A stretch of DNA of 64,000 bases from Streptomyces africanus (GTDB lineage Bacteria; Actinomycetota; Actinomycetes; Streptomycetales; Streptomycetaceae). Position 1 is the first letter of the stretch, and every line of letters starts with the position of its first letter. Position numbers and translations under genes: made by a program. Shown piece after piece: positions 18,501 to 27,677 of the stretch. The notes beneath the pieces were generated by a model that did not search any database, had not been told where the DNA came from, and worked only from the letters and a program-made list of their open reading frames with translations. The DNA is taken from contig NZ_MUKA01000004.1 of NCBI RefSeq assembly GCF_002150735.1, forward strand, positions 62,001-126,000, in the 5' to 3' direction.

Positions 18501-19184
18501 TACAACCCGGCGCGCACCTGGACCGCGGAGAACTCCGTGGGCATCGGCGGCGCCTATCTGTGCGTCTACGGCATGGAGGGACCCGGCGGCTACCAGTTCG
18601 TCGGTCGCACGGTGCAGATCTGGAACCGGTTCCGCAAGGGCGGGCTGTTCGAGGACGCGCCGTGGGCGCTGCGCTTCTTCGACCGCATCGAGTGGTACCC
18701 CGTCACCGCGGAGGAACTGCTCGAACTGCGCGCCGAGACCGACGCCGGCCGCGGCGCCTTCCGGACCGAGGAGGGGACCTTCTCGATCGCCGAGTACAAC
18801 GCCTTCCTGTCCGCCGAGGCCGATTCGATCGCCGCTTTCCGGAAGCGGCAGAGCGCCGCGTTCGAGGCCGAGAAGGATCGCTGGCGGGCCGCTGGCGAGT
18901 TCGACCGGAACGACGATGCCGAACCCGCGACCACGGGGGCCGCCGCCTCGATCGCCGTCCCGGACGGCGCGGTTCCGGTCACCGCGCCGTTCACCGCCAC
19001 CGTCTGGCAGACCGTCGCCGAGCCGGGCGCCGTCGTCGCCGAGGGTGACCCGATCCTCTCCCTGGAGGCGATGAAGATGGAGTCGAAGGTGAGCGCCCCC
19101 GCCGCGGGCACCCTGCTGGAGATCTACGTCAAGCCCGGTGAACAGGTTGCCGCCGGCCAGGTCCTCGCGGCGGTGAGGGCATGA
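15582..19184 (+). CDS. Biotin-dependent urea/guanidine carboxylase
   Basis: A 1200-residue single-chain carboxylase. Domains: biotin carboxylase about 1-450 (ATP-grasp loop [30 protein letters not shown]), a carboxyltransferase of two AHS1/AHS2 (KipI/KipA-like) halves about 465-1060, and a C-terminal biotinyl domain with the EAMKMES lysine near 1167. It would carboxylate urea to allophanate, or guanidine to carboxyguanidine, using ATP and bicarbonate. The adjoining DUF1989 pair favours guanidine. The start is the GTG at 15582, overlapping the previous stop. Full length for the family; no allophanate hydrolase domain is fused, that step being separate. Confidence 0.9.
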   Translation: MNRPTAVLVANRGEIARRVIRTARKLGLGTVAVFSDADRAAPHVREADHAVRLGPAPARDSYLRGDAIIEAALAHGAGIIHPGYGFLSENTAFARAVEEAGLRFAGPTAEQITAFGEKHTARALARAAGVPLLAGTELLGSAEEAVAAAESIGLPVMVKATGGGGGIGMRACATGDEVREAFAGVAALAESHFGSAGVFLERLVRPARHVEVQVFGDGTGRIAVFGDRDCSLQRRNQKVIEEAPAPALPDRVRRLLRDSSRRLLASVGYRGAGTVEFVYDPLREEAAFLEVNTRLQVEHPVTEEAYGVDLVALMLTLARDGRVDDGVFEREWTPAGHAVEARVYAEDPGKESAPSSGLITRAAFPGQGADEIPGVRVDGFAETGLEVSPYYDPMLAKVIAKGPDRDTAFDVLGRALTASRVDGVVTNLGLLRSLTVRSEVREAVHSTSTLDTTADPDPRIDVLVPGAMTTVQDLPGRLGHWHVGVPPSGPFDPVSFAEANLAVGNPAGAPGLEVTAGGLTLRFSAACVVAVTGAPVPVTVDGAAAALWEPVPVPAGGTLVLGACHGPGLRSYVAVRGGVDVPAYLGSASTFTLGGFGGHGGRALLAGDVLRPGAAATTGGGGPTPPERRPAITPHWRIGVTEGPHAAPEFFTREDIDTLYATDYRVHHNSARTGVRLVGPRPRWARQDGGEAGLHPSNIHDTPYAVGALDFTGDTPIILGPDGPSLGGFVCPAVVASGEVWKLGQLRPGDTVRFVPVREAEAAALDARRASPALISSGGDGDDGVLGRLEATDDRPCVTYRRAGDDNVLVEYGPMVLDLGLRMRVHALQETFAAHAPDGIVDVTPGIRSLQIHTDTRRLKARDLAVLLRELEDEIAPTHELVVPSRTVRLPLSWDDPATRLAIERYMAGVRDDAPWCPWNIEFIRRVNGLETADDVYRTVFDASYLVLGLGDVYLGAPVATPLDPRHRLVTTKYNPARTWTAENSVGIGGAYLCVYGMEGPGGYQFVGRTVQIWNRFRKGGLFEDAPWALRFFDRIEWYPVTAEELLELRAETDAGRGAFRTEEGTFSIAEYNAFLSAEADSIAAFRKRQSAAFEAEKDRWRAAGEFDRNDDAEPATTGAAASIAVPDGAVPVTAPFTATVWQTVAEPGAVVAEGDPILSLEAMKMESKVSAPAAGTLLEIYVKPGEQVAAGQVLAAVRA

Positions 19185-20845
19185 GCGCCGTGCCGGCGAC
19201 CGCACGCGTCGAGGCCGCGTACGACCGCATCGAGAGCGCCGGCCGGCCCGAGATCTGGATCCACCTCAGGCCCCGCGACGAGGTGCTCGCCGAGGCGGCC
19301 GGGATCGACCCGGCGCTGCCCCTGGCCGGCCTGGTCGCGGCCGTGAAGGACAACATCGACGTGGCCGGCCTGCCCACGACCGCGGGCGCCCCGTCGTACG
19401 CGTACCTGCCGCCGACCGACGCGCCCGCGGTGGCGCGACTGCGCGCGGCCGGCGCGGTGGTGCTCGGGAAGACCAATCTGGACCAGTTCGCCACCGGCCT
19501 GGTCGGCACCCGCAGCCCCTACGGCGCCGTACGCAACGCCTGGGACACGACCCGCATCTCCGGCGGCTCGTCCTCCGGCTCCGCCGTCGCGGTCGCGTTG
19601 GGCATCGCCGACCTCGCGCTCGGCACCGACACGGCGGGCTCCGGACGGGTGCCCGCCGCCCTCAACGGCATCGTCGGGGTCAAGCCGACCAAGGGTCTGG
19701 TGCCCGTGACCGGGGTGGTTCCCGCGTGCCAGACCCTCGACTGCGTGACCGTCTTCGCCCGCGACCTGCGGCTCGCCCGCGTCACCGCGGAGATCGTCGA
19801 GGGCCCCGACCCGGCCGACCCGCTCTCCCGCACCGGCCCCCAGCTCTCCCTGCCACCCGCGCGCCCCAAGGTTGCCGTCCCGGGGCCGCAGCACCTGGAG
19901 GGCATGGCCGACGGCTGGCGTGAAGCCTTCGACGCCGCGGTCGTCCGCCTGGCGAGCACCGGGACGGAGATCGTCGAGGCCGACATCACGCCACTGCTGG
20001 AGGCGGCGCACCTGCTGTACGGCGGCGCCTTCGTGGCCGCGCGGTACGCCGCCGTGGGCGAGCACCTGGAGAAGCACCGCGACCTGATCGGTACGGATCT
20101 CGACCCCACCGTCGCCTCCATCGTGCTGGCCGGGCGGGAGAAGACCGCCGCCGACTGGGCCGCCGACACCGCCCGCCTCGCCGCCCTCGGCTCCGCCGGA
20201 CGCGCGGCCCTCGACGGCTGCGCCGCGCTCCTGACCCCGACCACCGCCTGGCACCCCACCCTCGACGAGGTGGCGGCCGATCCGGTCGGCGCCAACGCCC
20301 GGATGGGGCGCTTCACCAACTTCGCCAACCTGCTGGACCACGCCTCACTCGCCGTCCCCGCCGGGTTCGTGGACGGCCTGCCGTTCGGGGTGATGTTCAC
20401 CGGCCCGGCGTTCTCCGACCGCGCCCTCGCCGCCCTCGCCGAGCGGCTCGCCAACCCGGGGCTCGACCTGTTCGTGGTCGGCGCCCACCTCACGGGGCAG
20501 CCGCTCAACGCCCAGTTGGTGCAGGCGGGCGGCACACTGGTGGGCCCGGCACGCACCGCCGGCGGCTACCGGCTGTACGCCCTGGCCACCGAACCGCCCA
20601 AGCCGGGCCTGGTCCGGGCGCCCGGGGGCGGGGCGGGAGGAGGCATCGAGGGCGAGATCTGGCGGCTGCCGGCTTCGGGGTTCGGGGCGTTCACCGCCGC
20701 CGTTCCCGCGCCGATGACCATCGGTACCGTCGAGCTGGCCGACGGACGACAGGTCAGCGGCTTCCTCGTGGAGCCGTACGCCGTCGAGGGCGCGCCCGAC
20801 ATCACTCGCTTCGGCGGCTGGCGGGCCTATCAGGGGCCGGTATGA
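19181..20845 (+). CDS. atzF: Allophanate hydrolase
   Basis: A 554-residue amidase-signature enzyme: [17 protein letters not shown] (catalytic Lys), then [14 protein letters not shown] and [16 protein letters not shown] carrying the Ser-cisSer-Lys triad serines. A C-terminal domain of about 120 residues (from [15 protein letters not shown]) is the AtzF-type extension. It converts allophanate to two ammonia and two carbon dioxide, completing the pathway begun by the carboxylase. The ATG overlaps the carboxylase stop by four bases. Confidence 0.9.
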   Translation: MSAVPATARVEAAYDRIESAGRPEIWIHLRPRDEVLAEAAGIDPALPLAGLVAAVKDNIDVAGLPTTAGAPSYAYLPPTDAPAVARLRAAGAVVLGKTNLDQFATGLVGTRSPYGAVRNAWDTTRISGGSSSGSAVAVALGIADLALGTDTAGSGRVPAALNGIVGVKPTKGLVPVTGVVPACQTLDCVTVFARDLRLARVTAEIVEGPDPADPLSRTGPQLSLPPARPKVAVPGPQHLEGMADGWREAFDAAVVRLASTGTEIVEADITPLLEAAHLLYGGAFVAARYAAVGEHLEKHRDLIGTDLDPTVASIVLAGREKTAADWAADTARLAALGSAGRAALDGCAALLTPTTAWHPTLDEVAADPVGANARMGRFTNFANLLDHASLAVPAGFVDGLPFGVMFTGPAFSDRALAALAERLANPGLDLFVVGAHLTGQPLNAQLVQAGGTLVGPARTAGGYRLYALATEPPKPGLVRAPGGGAGGGIEGEIWRLPASGFGAFTAAVPAPMTIGTVELADGRQVSGFLVEPYAVEGAPDITRFGGWRAYQGPV

Positions 20846-20927
20846 CGTCACTTGTTCTTGCTCCCGGCCACCGTGCTCGAGTACCGGGCACCGCGGAGGT
20901 CCGCCACCAAGGTGGCAGGATGGACAT

Positions 20928-21611
20928 ATGTCGATCACGCGTCCCCGCCAAGGCAGACCCCGGCACGCGCCGCCGTCCGACCCTGACACCTCGGCTCGGG
21001 AACAGATCCTCGACGCCGCGGGCGCGCTCTTCGTCGAACGCGGGATCGCCAGCACCAGCACCCGGATGATCGCCGAACGGGTGGGCATCAGGCAGGCCTC
21101 CCTCTACTACCACTTCGCCACCAAGGAAGAGATCCTCGCCGAGCTGCTGGCCACTTCCGTGCGACCCAGTCTCCAGATGGTCGAGCGGATCCAGGCACTG
21201 GTGCCCGAGCGGGCCACTGCGGCCGCGGCGCTCTATGCGGTGGCCGCGATGGATGTACGCACCCTCAGCCGCACTCCGTACAACATCGGCACGCTCTATC
21301 TGCTGCCGGAGGTGCGGGCCGAGCGTTTCGACGCCTTCCGGGCCGAGCGGGGCCGGCTGCAGGAGAGCTACGGCACTCTCGGCGCCCAGGCGGCTGCCGA
21401 GGGCGTCGCCCGCAGCGTGCCCGCCGAGCGGATCGGCGAACTGCTGATCCAGTTGGTCGAGGTCGTCATTCAGATACGGCGCTCTCGTGAGCCGGAAGCG
21501 GCCGACACGGATGTCATCGCGTCGTCGTGCCTGCGGCTGTGCGGGCTCGGCGAGTCGGAGGTGGCCGCGGCCAGGGACGAGTCACGGGTCCTGCTGAGCC
21601 GCTTCGCCTGA
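20928..21611 (+). CDS. TetR-family regulator of the carboxylase operon
   Basis: A 227-residue regulator. A Pro-rich start leads into the TetR DNA-binding domain: REQILDAAGALFVERGIAST, then the helix-turn-helix RVGIRQASLYYHFATKEEIL (about residues 49-68). The rest is a helical ligand-binding domain. It follows the allophanate hydrolase by 82 bases in the same direction. I infer that it binds the palindrome at 12104-12125 and responds to a pathway metabolite. Confidence 0.88.
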   Translation: MSITRPRQGRPRHAPPSDPDTSAREQILDAAGALFVERGIASTSTRMIAERVGIRQASLYYHFATKEEILAELLATSVRPSLQMVERIQALVPERATAAAALYAVAAMDVRTLSRTPYNIGTLYLLPEVRAERFDAFRAERGRLQESYGTLGAQAAAEGVARSVPAERIGELLIQLVEVVIQIRRSREPEAADTDVIASSCLRLCGLGESEVAAARDESRVLLSRFA

Positions 21612-21829
21612 CCGGCGGCTCAACGAGCGAATCGAGCCAAGGCGAGCACCTGCCGCGCGTTCACCGATCACGGTGCCTGTCCGCTCCGTCGCGGTATGGG
21701 CAACGAAACAGCTCACCAACCCGCCCTGGCGGGACCTGCCCGACGAGCGCCGATCAGGATGCCCGGAGAGCGCCCTGGCGCCACCGCCGTAGAAGGATGC
21801 CACCGACCGCGCCAGCTGGAGCCGCGGTC

Positions 21830-22099
21830 TCAGGCCGTGCGGGTCGCGAAGAAATCGCGGTTCGCCGCGATGGAGTCCTGTGACGCCTCCGGGACGTCCT
21901 CCTCGGGGTAGATCGCCTCCACCGGGCAGACCGGTTCACAGGCGCTGCAGTCGATGCACGCGGCCGGGTCGATGTACAGCTGGGCGTGCTCCCGGAAGGA
22001 CGCCTCCTGCGGTCCGGGGTGGATGGCGTCGGCGGGACATGCCTCCCAGCAGGCGGCGTCCTTGCTGTCCGCACAGGCTTCGGTGATCACGTAGGTCAT
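21830..22099 (-). CDS. 7Fe ferredoxin (3Fe-4S plus 4Fe-4S)
   Basis: An 89-residue FdxA-like ferredoxin. The first half has Cys9, Cys17 and Cys21-Pro; the second half has CIDCSACEPVCP. This spacing fits one 3Fe-4S and one 4Fe-4S cluster. It is the last gene of the long leftward cluster operon, 42 bases after the FAD monooxygenase, and is a likely electron donor for an oxygenase there. The 218 bases to its left (21612-21829), facing the TetR gene, hold no gene or clear terminator that I can see. Confidence 0.88.
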   Translation of the reverse strand: MTYVITEACADSKDAACWEACPADAIHPGPQEASFREHAQLYIDPAACIDCSACEPVCPVEAIYPEEDVPEASQDSIAANRDFFATRTA

Positions 22100-22141
22100 G
22101 GGAACCTCCGCTGCGAAAATGGTCGGTTCGGTCCGGCCGAC

Positions 22142-23401
22142 TCAGCCGGCCTCGGCGCGTTCCGGCCCGTCGTGGACGTCCGGTTCGGTGAGCCCCATGA
22201 GGGCGGACAGGTTCTTGGGGGTGAAGAACTCCGCCCAGGGGACGGTGTTCTGGATGACTCCGAAGAACCGGTCTATGGCGTCCTGGTTGCCCCGCATCGC
22301 GGCGAGCACGTCCTGGAACGCCGGGTCGAAGGGCTCCATCGCCGCGTGGTCGACGATGAAGTCGTAGAGGGGCTTCAGCTCCTCGTTGCGCTTGTACTCG
22401 TACGTACTCAACGCCGTTTCCAGGGGCATCCTCCCGGAGAATCCGGCATCGAGGGCCTGGGCCAGCAGTTCGGCGTCCCGGAACGCGTCCGTGATGCCCT
22501 GGGCGGTGATGGGGTCCTTGTGGACACCGGCGTCACCGACCAGAGCCCAACCGGGTCCGAAGGGCTTGCGGAAGAAGTTGGGGCGGTTCCCCGCTCCCAT
22601 GAACCGATGTGCGAGGCGCCCGGTTTCGAGGCGAGCTCCCAGCCCGGGCGCGATGTCGTTCACCGTCTTGAGGTAGTGGGCACGCACGTCGGTCTTGAAG
22701 TCGGCGAAGTCGCGCTCGGGCCGCTCGACGAACACGGCGGCCTGGTCGTCATGGGTCGGGAAGGCGATGACGGTGCTGCCCGGGCGTGTGTAGAACTCCA
22801 GGCCCATGAGTTCCACGTCGTCCCAGTAGGTGTAGTAGCCGAAGGCCTTGGGCGGCACGACGTGGTACTCGGGGGCCTCGACGGTCCGGGCGACGATCGA
22901 CCGCATGCCGTCCGCGCCGATGACCATCCGGGCCCGCTCGGTGATGGAGATGCCACTGGCTCCTCGTCCGCGCACCCCTACGACTTTGCCGTCCTCGGTG
23001 AGCACCTCCTGCACGGTGAAACCCTCGCGGACCACGGCACCGGCCGCCGCGGCGGCGTCCACCAGGATCTTGTCGAGGATGGTGCGCTTGGGGGCGTAGA
23101 TGGCGGCGAATCCGTCGTCGTCCGGGTAGGGGAAACCCTCCAGGGTGAAGTGACCGTACCTGTCGAAGCAGAGATCGAGGACGATGTTCGTCACGGCCGG
23201 GCACCGCGAGGCCTCTACCTGGCCGAGCAGCCCCCAGCGCCTGAGCTGGGCGCTGCCCTCGACAGTGATCATGTGGGTGGAGACGGTGTCACTGGGGAAG
23301 GTGGCCCGGTCCAGCAGGAGTACGCGGTGCCCCTTCCTGGCGAGCAGCATGGCAGTGGGTGCGCCGGACACGCGGGCACCGATCACGATGGCGTCGTACA
23401 C
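22142..23401 (-). CDS. FAD-dependent monooxygenase-like oxidoreductase
   Basis: A 419-residue flavoprotein of the PHBH/geranylgeranyl-reductase superfamily: dinucleotide motif AIVIGARVSGAPTAMLLA at the start, an ERARMVIGADGMRS segment mid-protein and GWALVGDAGVHKDPITAQGI for FAD ribityl binding. It has no membrane segment and resembles polyketide-tailoring hydroxylases. Eighty-four bases separate it from the DUF1702 gene before it, enough for an internal promoter. Substrate and reaction (hydroxylation, epoxidation or desaturation) cannot be read from sequence. Confidence 0.85.
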   Translation of the reverse strand: MYDAIVIGARVSGAPTAMLLARKGHRVLLLDRATFPSDTVSTHMITVEGSAQLRRWGLLGQVEASRCPAVTNIVLDLCFDRYGHFTLEGFPYPDDDGFAAIYAPKRTILDKILVDAAAAAGAVVREGFTVQEVLTEDGKVVGVRGRGASGISITERARMVIGADGMRSIVARTVEAPEYHVVPPKAFGYYTYWDDVELMGLEFYTRPGSTVIAFPTHDDQAAVFVERPERDFADFKTDVRAHYLKTVNDIAPGLGARLETGRLAHRFMGAGNRPNFFRKPFGPGWALVGDAGVHKDPITAQGITDAFRDAELLAQALDAGFSGRMPLETALSTYEYKRNEELKPLYDFIVDHAAMEPFDPAFQDVLAAMRGNQDAIDRFFGVIQNTVPWAEFFTPKNLSALMGLTEPDVHDGPERAEAG

Positions 23402-23485
23402 GGCCGATTCCCTTTCTTCGTACCTCTTCTTCGTACTTCTTCTGGGCGTGCGCTGATCGTTCAGCGAGGTCGCCCGACCGGGCGC

Positions 23486-24412
23486 TCAGGCCGCGAACCG
23501 GGCTTCGGTGCGCCTGCGCCAGATCTCGTAGCGGGGTTCCACGCTGATCACGGGCAGGTCGCGGGCTGCTTCCTCGACGACGTCGGCCGCGTCATCGCTG
23601 CCGCTTTCGCAGAAGATCCGGCAGGCGAGGTCGGTGTGCGCGGCCGGGTTACCCGCGGTGCGGCGTCCCCACGCGGCGGTCGCCGCACCGCGGGCCAGTT
23701 GTGGCCGGTAGGCGGACGCGTGGGCGAGGAGCGCGCGCAGGGCGGCCTCGTCCACGCCACCGCCGTAGGCGGATGCGAGGCCTACGCCGCTCCACAGGTC
23801 CGCGTGCCTGTCGGGCTGGAATCCGGCGACGAGCCGGGTCACACGGTCGACCACCCCGCCGTTGGAGAACCACAGCGCGCGGCCCACTCCCTGGTCGAAG
23901 TACTGCCGGCCGTGCCGGGAGAGCCGCGTCGGTACGGCGTGCTGCTCGACGTAGCGCCGACGCTTGAAGAAGGCCTCGTGGAATCCGTAGCCGTCGGCCG
24001 TCACCCAGCCCAGCAGCGGGTCGAGTGCGGCCAGTTGGCTTTCCGGGGTTCGCCTCAGCCGGGCGTAGGCGAGGCCCACCCCGACGTAGACCGGGTAGAC
24101 ATGGCGAGCGCCGGGCCCGGCGGCGAAGGCCTCGAGCCGCCGCTTCCAGGGCGCGGTGGCGTCCAGTGCTGCCAGCCCCATGCCCGCGCCTTCGTAGGCG
24201 AACCCTTTCAGCGATGGTTCGACCGCCTCCAGACGCGCTGCGAGAACAGGCATCCTGGGGTCCTCGAGTGCCGCGTGGTAGCCCTCCATGAGAGAGGTCG
24301 CCACCGGTGCGAACCGCTCCCATGCCTCCGGGGCGAACCCGGGCCGGGAGAACACCGCTTGGGCGGACGGGATTCCGAACAGCCGCCTGCGGACCGCTCC
24401 GACAGTGGTCAT
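23486..24412 (-). CDS. DUF1702 family protein (copy 4 of the cluster)
   Basis: A 308-residue protein with the landmarks shared by all four copies: YEGAGMGLAALD (from residue 73), ADGYGFHEAFFKRR (about 139-152), YFDQGVGRALWF (about 171-182), DLWSGVGLASAYGGGVDE, HTDLAC near 260, and a C-terminal EPRYEIWRRR. No membrane segment or known cofactor motif. DUF1702 members are, as I recall, also recorded in enediyne clusters, but their chemistry is unknown to me. The ATG overlaps the preceding DUF1702 gene's stop by four bases. Confidence 0.82.
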   Translation of the reverse strand: MTTVGAVRRRLFGIPSAQAVFSRPGFAPEAWERFAPVATSLMEGYHAALEDPRMPVLAARLEAVEPSLKGFAYEGAGMGLAALDATAPWKRRLEAFAAGPGARHVYPVYVGVGLAYARLRRTPESQLAALDPLLGWVTADGYGFHEAFFKRRRYVEQHAVPTRLSRHGRQYFDQGVGRALWFSNGGVVDRVTRLVAGFQPDRHADLWSGVGLASAYGGGVDEAALRALLAHASAYRPQLARGAATAAWGRRTAGNPAAHTDLACRIFCESGSDDAADVVEEAARDLPVISVEPRYEIWRRRTEARFAA

Positions 24413-25416
24413 GTGCCGAGCTCCTTCACTTCCGCGACGGGGACCGAGGTGCTGAGCCAGGCGGCCCGGATCTCCTGGCGCCACCGTGCGTAGGCGGGTT
24501 CCGGGCCCGATCGGTCGTCGGTGCCCGCCCGGCCCAGGCGCCGGCCGGCCTCGTGGGCGAGGGCGGCGACCTCCGCCCCTCCCCTCCCCCACACGACCTC
24601 GCACGCCAGGTCGGTGTGCGGGGCCGGCTGGCCGGACTGTTCACGGAAGATCGATGCGACCGCGGTGCCCGCGGCGAGGTCGGCTCCGTGGCCGCCTGCC
24701 GCCTTCAGGAGGGTGACGACGGCGTTGCGGTCCATGACGCCCGCGGCGTACGCGCAGGCCAGGCCGATGCCGCTCCAGATGTCCCCCTGCCGCCGGGAAG
24801 GGAAGGAGTTCACCGTGTCGATGATCCGCTCGACATTGGCGCCGGTGGAGAACCACAGGCTGCGCCCCAGGCCCTGGTCGAAGGCGCGGGCCGCGTATCC
24901 GTGGATCCGGCGCGGGGGCCGGTGCCGCTCGACCGTGTCACGCCAGGAGAAGAACCCCTCGTAGAAGCCGTATCCGTCCATCACCAGCCAGCGCAGGAAG
25001 GGGTCCTGGCGGGCGAGAAAGCGCTGCGGGGCGACGGGGACACGAGGCAGGACGAGTCCCGCACCGATGTAGACCAGGCACCGGTAGGGCGCGCCGGGGC
25101 CGTGGATGAAAGCGGGCAGCCGCTTTTTGTACGGGGCGAGGCTGTCCAGCAGCATCAGCCCCATGCCGGCGCCCTCGTAGGCGATCCCCCGCAGTTCGGG
25201 CGGCGTCGCGTTCAGCCGTGGGACCAGGTCCTCGTGGCGTGGGTGGTTCAGCGTCATGTAGAAGCTGTCCACCAGGGTGCGGGCGACCGGCTCGAACATG
25301 AGCCAGGTCTTGTCCATGTCCTGCTGGGCGCCGAAGCGTTCAGCCGCCATTTCGGGGAAGGACTCGGCGGACAGCGGGAAGATCGGCTTGAGCAGCGTGC
25401 CGAGCGGCAGGGTCAT
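24409..25416 (-). CDS. DUF1702 family protein (copy 3 of the cluster)
   Basis: A 335-residue DUF1702 paralogue. Landmarks: YEGAGMGLMLLD, MDGYGFYEGFFSWRD, AFDQGLGRSLWFSTGANVER, DIWSGIGLACAYAAGV and HTDLACEVVWG. It reads FYEGFF where the other copies have FHE, and has an extra C-terminal tail of about 20 residues. The ATG at 25416 overlaps the antiporter stop by four bases, so antiporter and DUF1702 genes are translated as one unit. Confidence 0.82.
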   Translation of the reverse strand: MTLPLGTLLKPIFPLSAESFPEMAAERFGAQQDMDKTWLMFEPVARTLVDSFYMTLNHPRHEDLVPRLNATPPELRGIAYEGAGMGLMLLDSLAPYKKRLPAFIHGPGAPYRCLVYIGAGLVLPRVPVAPQRFLARQDPFLRWLVMDGYGFYEGFFSWRDTVERHRPPRRIHGYAARAFDQGLGRSLWFSTGANVERIIDTVNSFPSRRQGDIWSGIGLACAYAAGVMDRNAVVTLLKAAGGHGADLAAGTAVASIFREQSGQPAPHTDLACEVVWGRGGAEVAALAHEAGRRLGRAGTDDRSGPEPAYARWRQEIRAAWLSTSVPVAEVKELGT

Positions 25417-26723
25417 CGCGAACCTCCTCCCGCCTCGGCAAGGCTCGCGACAGCCCCTTCGGCGGCTCCGGGGACGGGAGCGGGCGGGGGGCGGAACCGG
25501 CCGTAGACGAGCTCGAACAGCGGGGTGGCCATGAGCGTGGTCGCGATGGCCATGAAGACGAGGATGGTGAACAGGGTCGGGGTGATCAGGCCGGCCTGGA
25601 GCCCGATGTTGAGCAGGATGAGCTCCATGAGGCCCCGCGCGTTCATCAGGCTTCCCAGCGCCAGGGCTTCCCGCTGCGGTTCCTTGTTGAGCCGGGCCGC
25701 GAACCAGCAGGCGACGCCCTTGCCCAGTACGGAGACCAGCAGGATGAGCAGCGCGACTCCCCACAGCGTGACGCTGTTGACGAGGCCGATCTCGGTGTTC
25801 AGGCCGGAGAACACGAAGAAGAGCGGCAGCAGCAGATGGGTGGTGAGCGGCTCGAAGGCGCGGCGTATGCGCTCGGCGAAGACACCGCGGGGCATCGCCG
25901 CGCCGAGGATGAAGGCGCCGAACACCGCGTAGATACCGACATAGTCGGTGAACCAGGCCGCCAGCATGAGCAGCGTCAGCACCAGCGCCATGAGCGGCGA
26001 GCTCACGCCGCCCTCCCGCTCGGCCTTGGTGCCCAGTCGGCTCAGCAGCCGCTTGCCCACGGTCAGCACGAAAGCGGCGTAGACGACGCCGCCGCCGATG
26101 GCCAGGAAGGCGATCTGTGTGTCGTTCTTGAACACGGCGAGGACGACCGCGAGCAGGCACCAGGAGATCGCGTCGTCCGTGGCTCCGGCCGCCAGTGCGA
26201 GGGTGCCCAGCGAAGTCCCCGTCAGCCGACGCTCGAAGATGATGCGGGCGAGCATCGGGAAGGCGGTGATGGCGATGGCCGATCCCATGAACAGCATGGC
26301 CTGCCAGGTCTCGACACCCTCGGTGAAGAACTTGCCTTCCTGTCGCACGAGCAGCGCCGCGGTCAGGGCGCCCAGTGCGAGCGGCGTGAAGATCCCGGAC
26401 AGGGAGATCGACACGGCGCTGGGGATTCGGTGACGGATCAGCCCGGTGTCGAACTCCAGGCCGACCAGGAACATGTACAGCACCAGTCCGACCTGCGCGA
26501 AAACGTAGATCATGGTCATGGACGGGCCGGTGGGGAACAGCTTCTCCTGCCAGTGCGGAACCAGCAGCCCCAGCAGGGACGGCCCCAGCAGGACGCCGGC
26601 GATCATCTCGCCCACGACCTGCGGCTGCCCCATCCTCCGGACGAGCAGGCCGACCAGGCGGCAGGCCGCGAGGATGGCGGTCAGCTGCAGGAAGAAGAGA
26701 ATGGCGATTTCCGAGTTGGACAC
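25413..26723 (-). CDS. Monovalent cation/proton antiporter (CPA2 family)
   Basis: A 436-residue membrane protein with about twelve or thirteen helices. CPA2 signatures include GQPQVVGEMIAGVLLGPSLLG, LFLVGLEFD-like YMFLVGLEFDTGL, and AGATDDAISWCLLAVVLAV with the paired aspartates expected for cation exchange. No regulatory TrkA domain follows. It is embedded between DUF1702 genes, an unusual place for a housekeeping antiporter, so it probably serves self-protection, export energetics, or local ion supply for the pathway. Confidence 0.87.
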   Translation of the reverse strand: MSNSEIAILFFLQLTAILAACRLVGLLVRRMGQPQVVGEMIAGVLLGPSLLGLLVPHWQEKLFPTGPSMTMIYVFAQVGLVLYMFLVGLEFDTGLIRHRIPSAVSISLSGIFTPLALGALTAALLVRQEGKFFTEGVETWQAMLFMGSAIAITAFPMLARIIFERRLTGTSLGTLALAAGATDDAISWCLLAVVLAVFKNDTQIAFLAIGGGVVYAAFVLTVGKRLLSRLGTKAEREGGVSSPLMALVLTLLMLAAWFTDYVGIYAVFGAFILGAAMPRGVFAERIRRAFEPLTTHLLLPLFFVFSGLNTEIGLVNSVTLWGVALLILLVSVLGKGVACWFAARLNKEPQREALALGSLMNARGLMELILLNIGLQAGLITPTLFTILVFMAIATTLMATPLFELVYGRFRPPPAPVPGAAEGAVASLAEAGGGSR

Positions 26724-26756
26724 GTTGCCCCCGAGGTCTCGGATGGTGGATGTGAC

Positions 26757-27677
26757 TCAGGCGAACTGCCGGCGAATGCGTCGGCGCCAGATCTCATAGG
26801 CCGGTTCGACGTCGTCGGTGGGGAGGTCGACCAGGGCCGCGGCGGCGATCTCCGCGGCCTTGCCGCTGTCGATATCGCAGATCACCCGACAGGCGACCTC
26901 GTTGTGCTCGGCCGTATTGCCCACCTGGTGCCGGGCTCTGGCCGCGACGATCACGCCTTCGGCGAGCCGGCTCCGGCAGCCGTCCGCACGATTCCGCAGC
27001 GCCTCGACCGTCGGTTCGTCGACCCCGCCTGTGTACCCGCAGGCCAGACCGACGCCGGCCCACAGATCGCCCCGGCGCGACGCGGGGAACGCCTCGATGG
27101 TCGCCGCGACCCGCTCGACGTCCGCGCCCGTGGCGAACCAGATGCTGCGTCCGAGTCCGTGGTCGAAGGCGCTCAGTCCGTAGCCACTGATATGCCTCGG
27201 CGTGGCACGCTCCTGCACATGGCGGCGGTAGGCGAAGAAGCCCTCGTGGAAGCCGTATCCGTCGAGGACGGCCCAGTTGAACACGTCGTCCCGCAGGCGC
27301 CGGCGGAACGGTTCCGGGTTGCGGCGCAACCGTGCGAGGCCCATGCCCGCGCCGAGGTAGACCGCGAAGACGTACTCGCTCGCCGCCCGGTCGACGAAGT
27401 GGCGGGTGCGCTGTTTCCATGGCAGCAGCTGGTCCAGCGCCGCGAGCCCGACCCCCGCTCCCTCGTAGGCGAACCCCCGCAACTCCTCGGGGTACGCGTC
27501 CAGCTTGGGCACCAGGGCCGCCTCTCGGCGGTTGAGGAGCGTGAGCTCGCAGCACTCCGTGACGGTGAACACGACCCTGCTGAGCCGCTCCGCGCCGGCA
27601 CCCGTGCCCACCGAGGCGGGGAAATCCGACGGGGCGACCTCGAACAGCGGCCTCATCACAGCACCCAGCACGCTCAT
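26757..27677 (-). CDS. DUF1702 family protein (copy 2 of the cluster)
   Basis: A 306-residue DUF1702 paralogue: GFAYEGAGVGLAALDQLLPW, VLDGYGFHEGFFAYRRHV, AFDHGLGRSIWFATGADVER, DLWAGVGLACGYTGGVDEP, and the C-terminal VEPAYEIWRRR. The third landmark has FDHG where the others have FDQG. The ATG overlaps the preceding copy's stop by four bases; 33 bases separate its stop from the antiporter start. Confidence 0.82.
   Translation of the reverse strand: MSVLGAVMRPLFEVAPSDFPASVGTGAGAERLSRVVFTVTECCELTLLNRREAALVPKLDAYPEELRGFAYEGAGVGLAALDQLLPWKQRTRHFVDRAASEYVFAVYLGAGMGLARLRRNPEPFRRRLRDDVFNWAVLDGYGFHEGFFAYRRHVQERATPRHISGYGLSAFDHGLGRSIWFATGADVERVAATIEAFPASRRGDLWAGVGLACGYTGGVDEPTVEALRNRADGCRSRLAEGVIVAARARHQVGNTAEHNEVACRVICDIDSGKAAEIAAAALVDLPTDDVEPAYEIWRRRIRRQFA

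Noticed and set aside
21720-21734. CCCGCC/GGCGGG dyad as a terminator between the TetR and ferredoxin genes
   Set aside because: Only a five-base stem with a four-base loop, not beyond chance in this GC-rich sequence.
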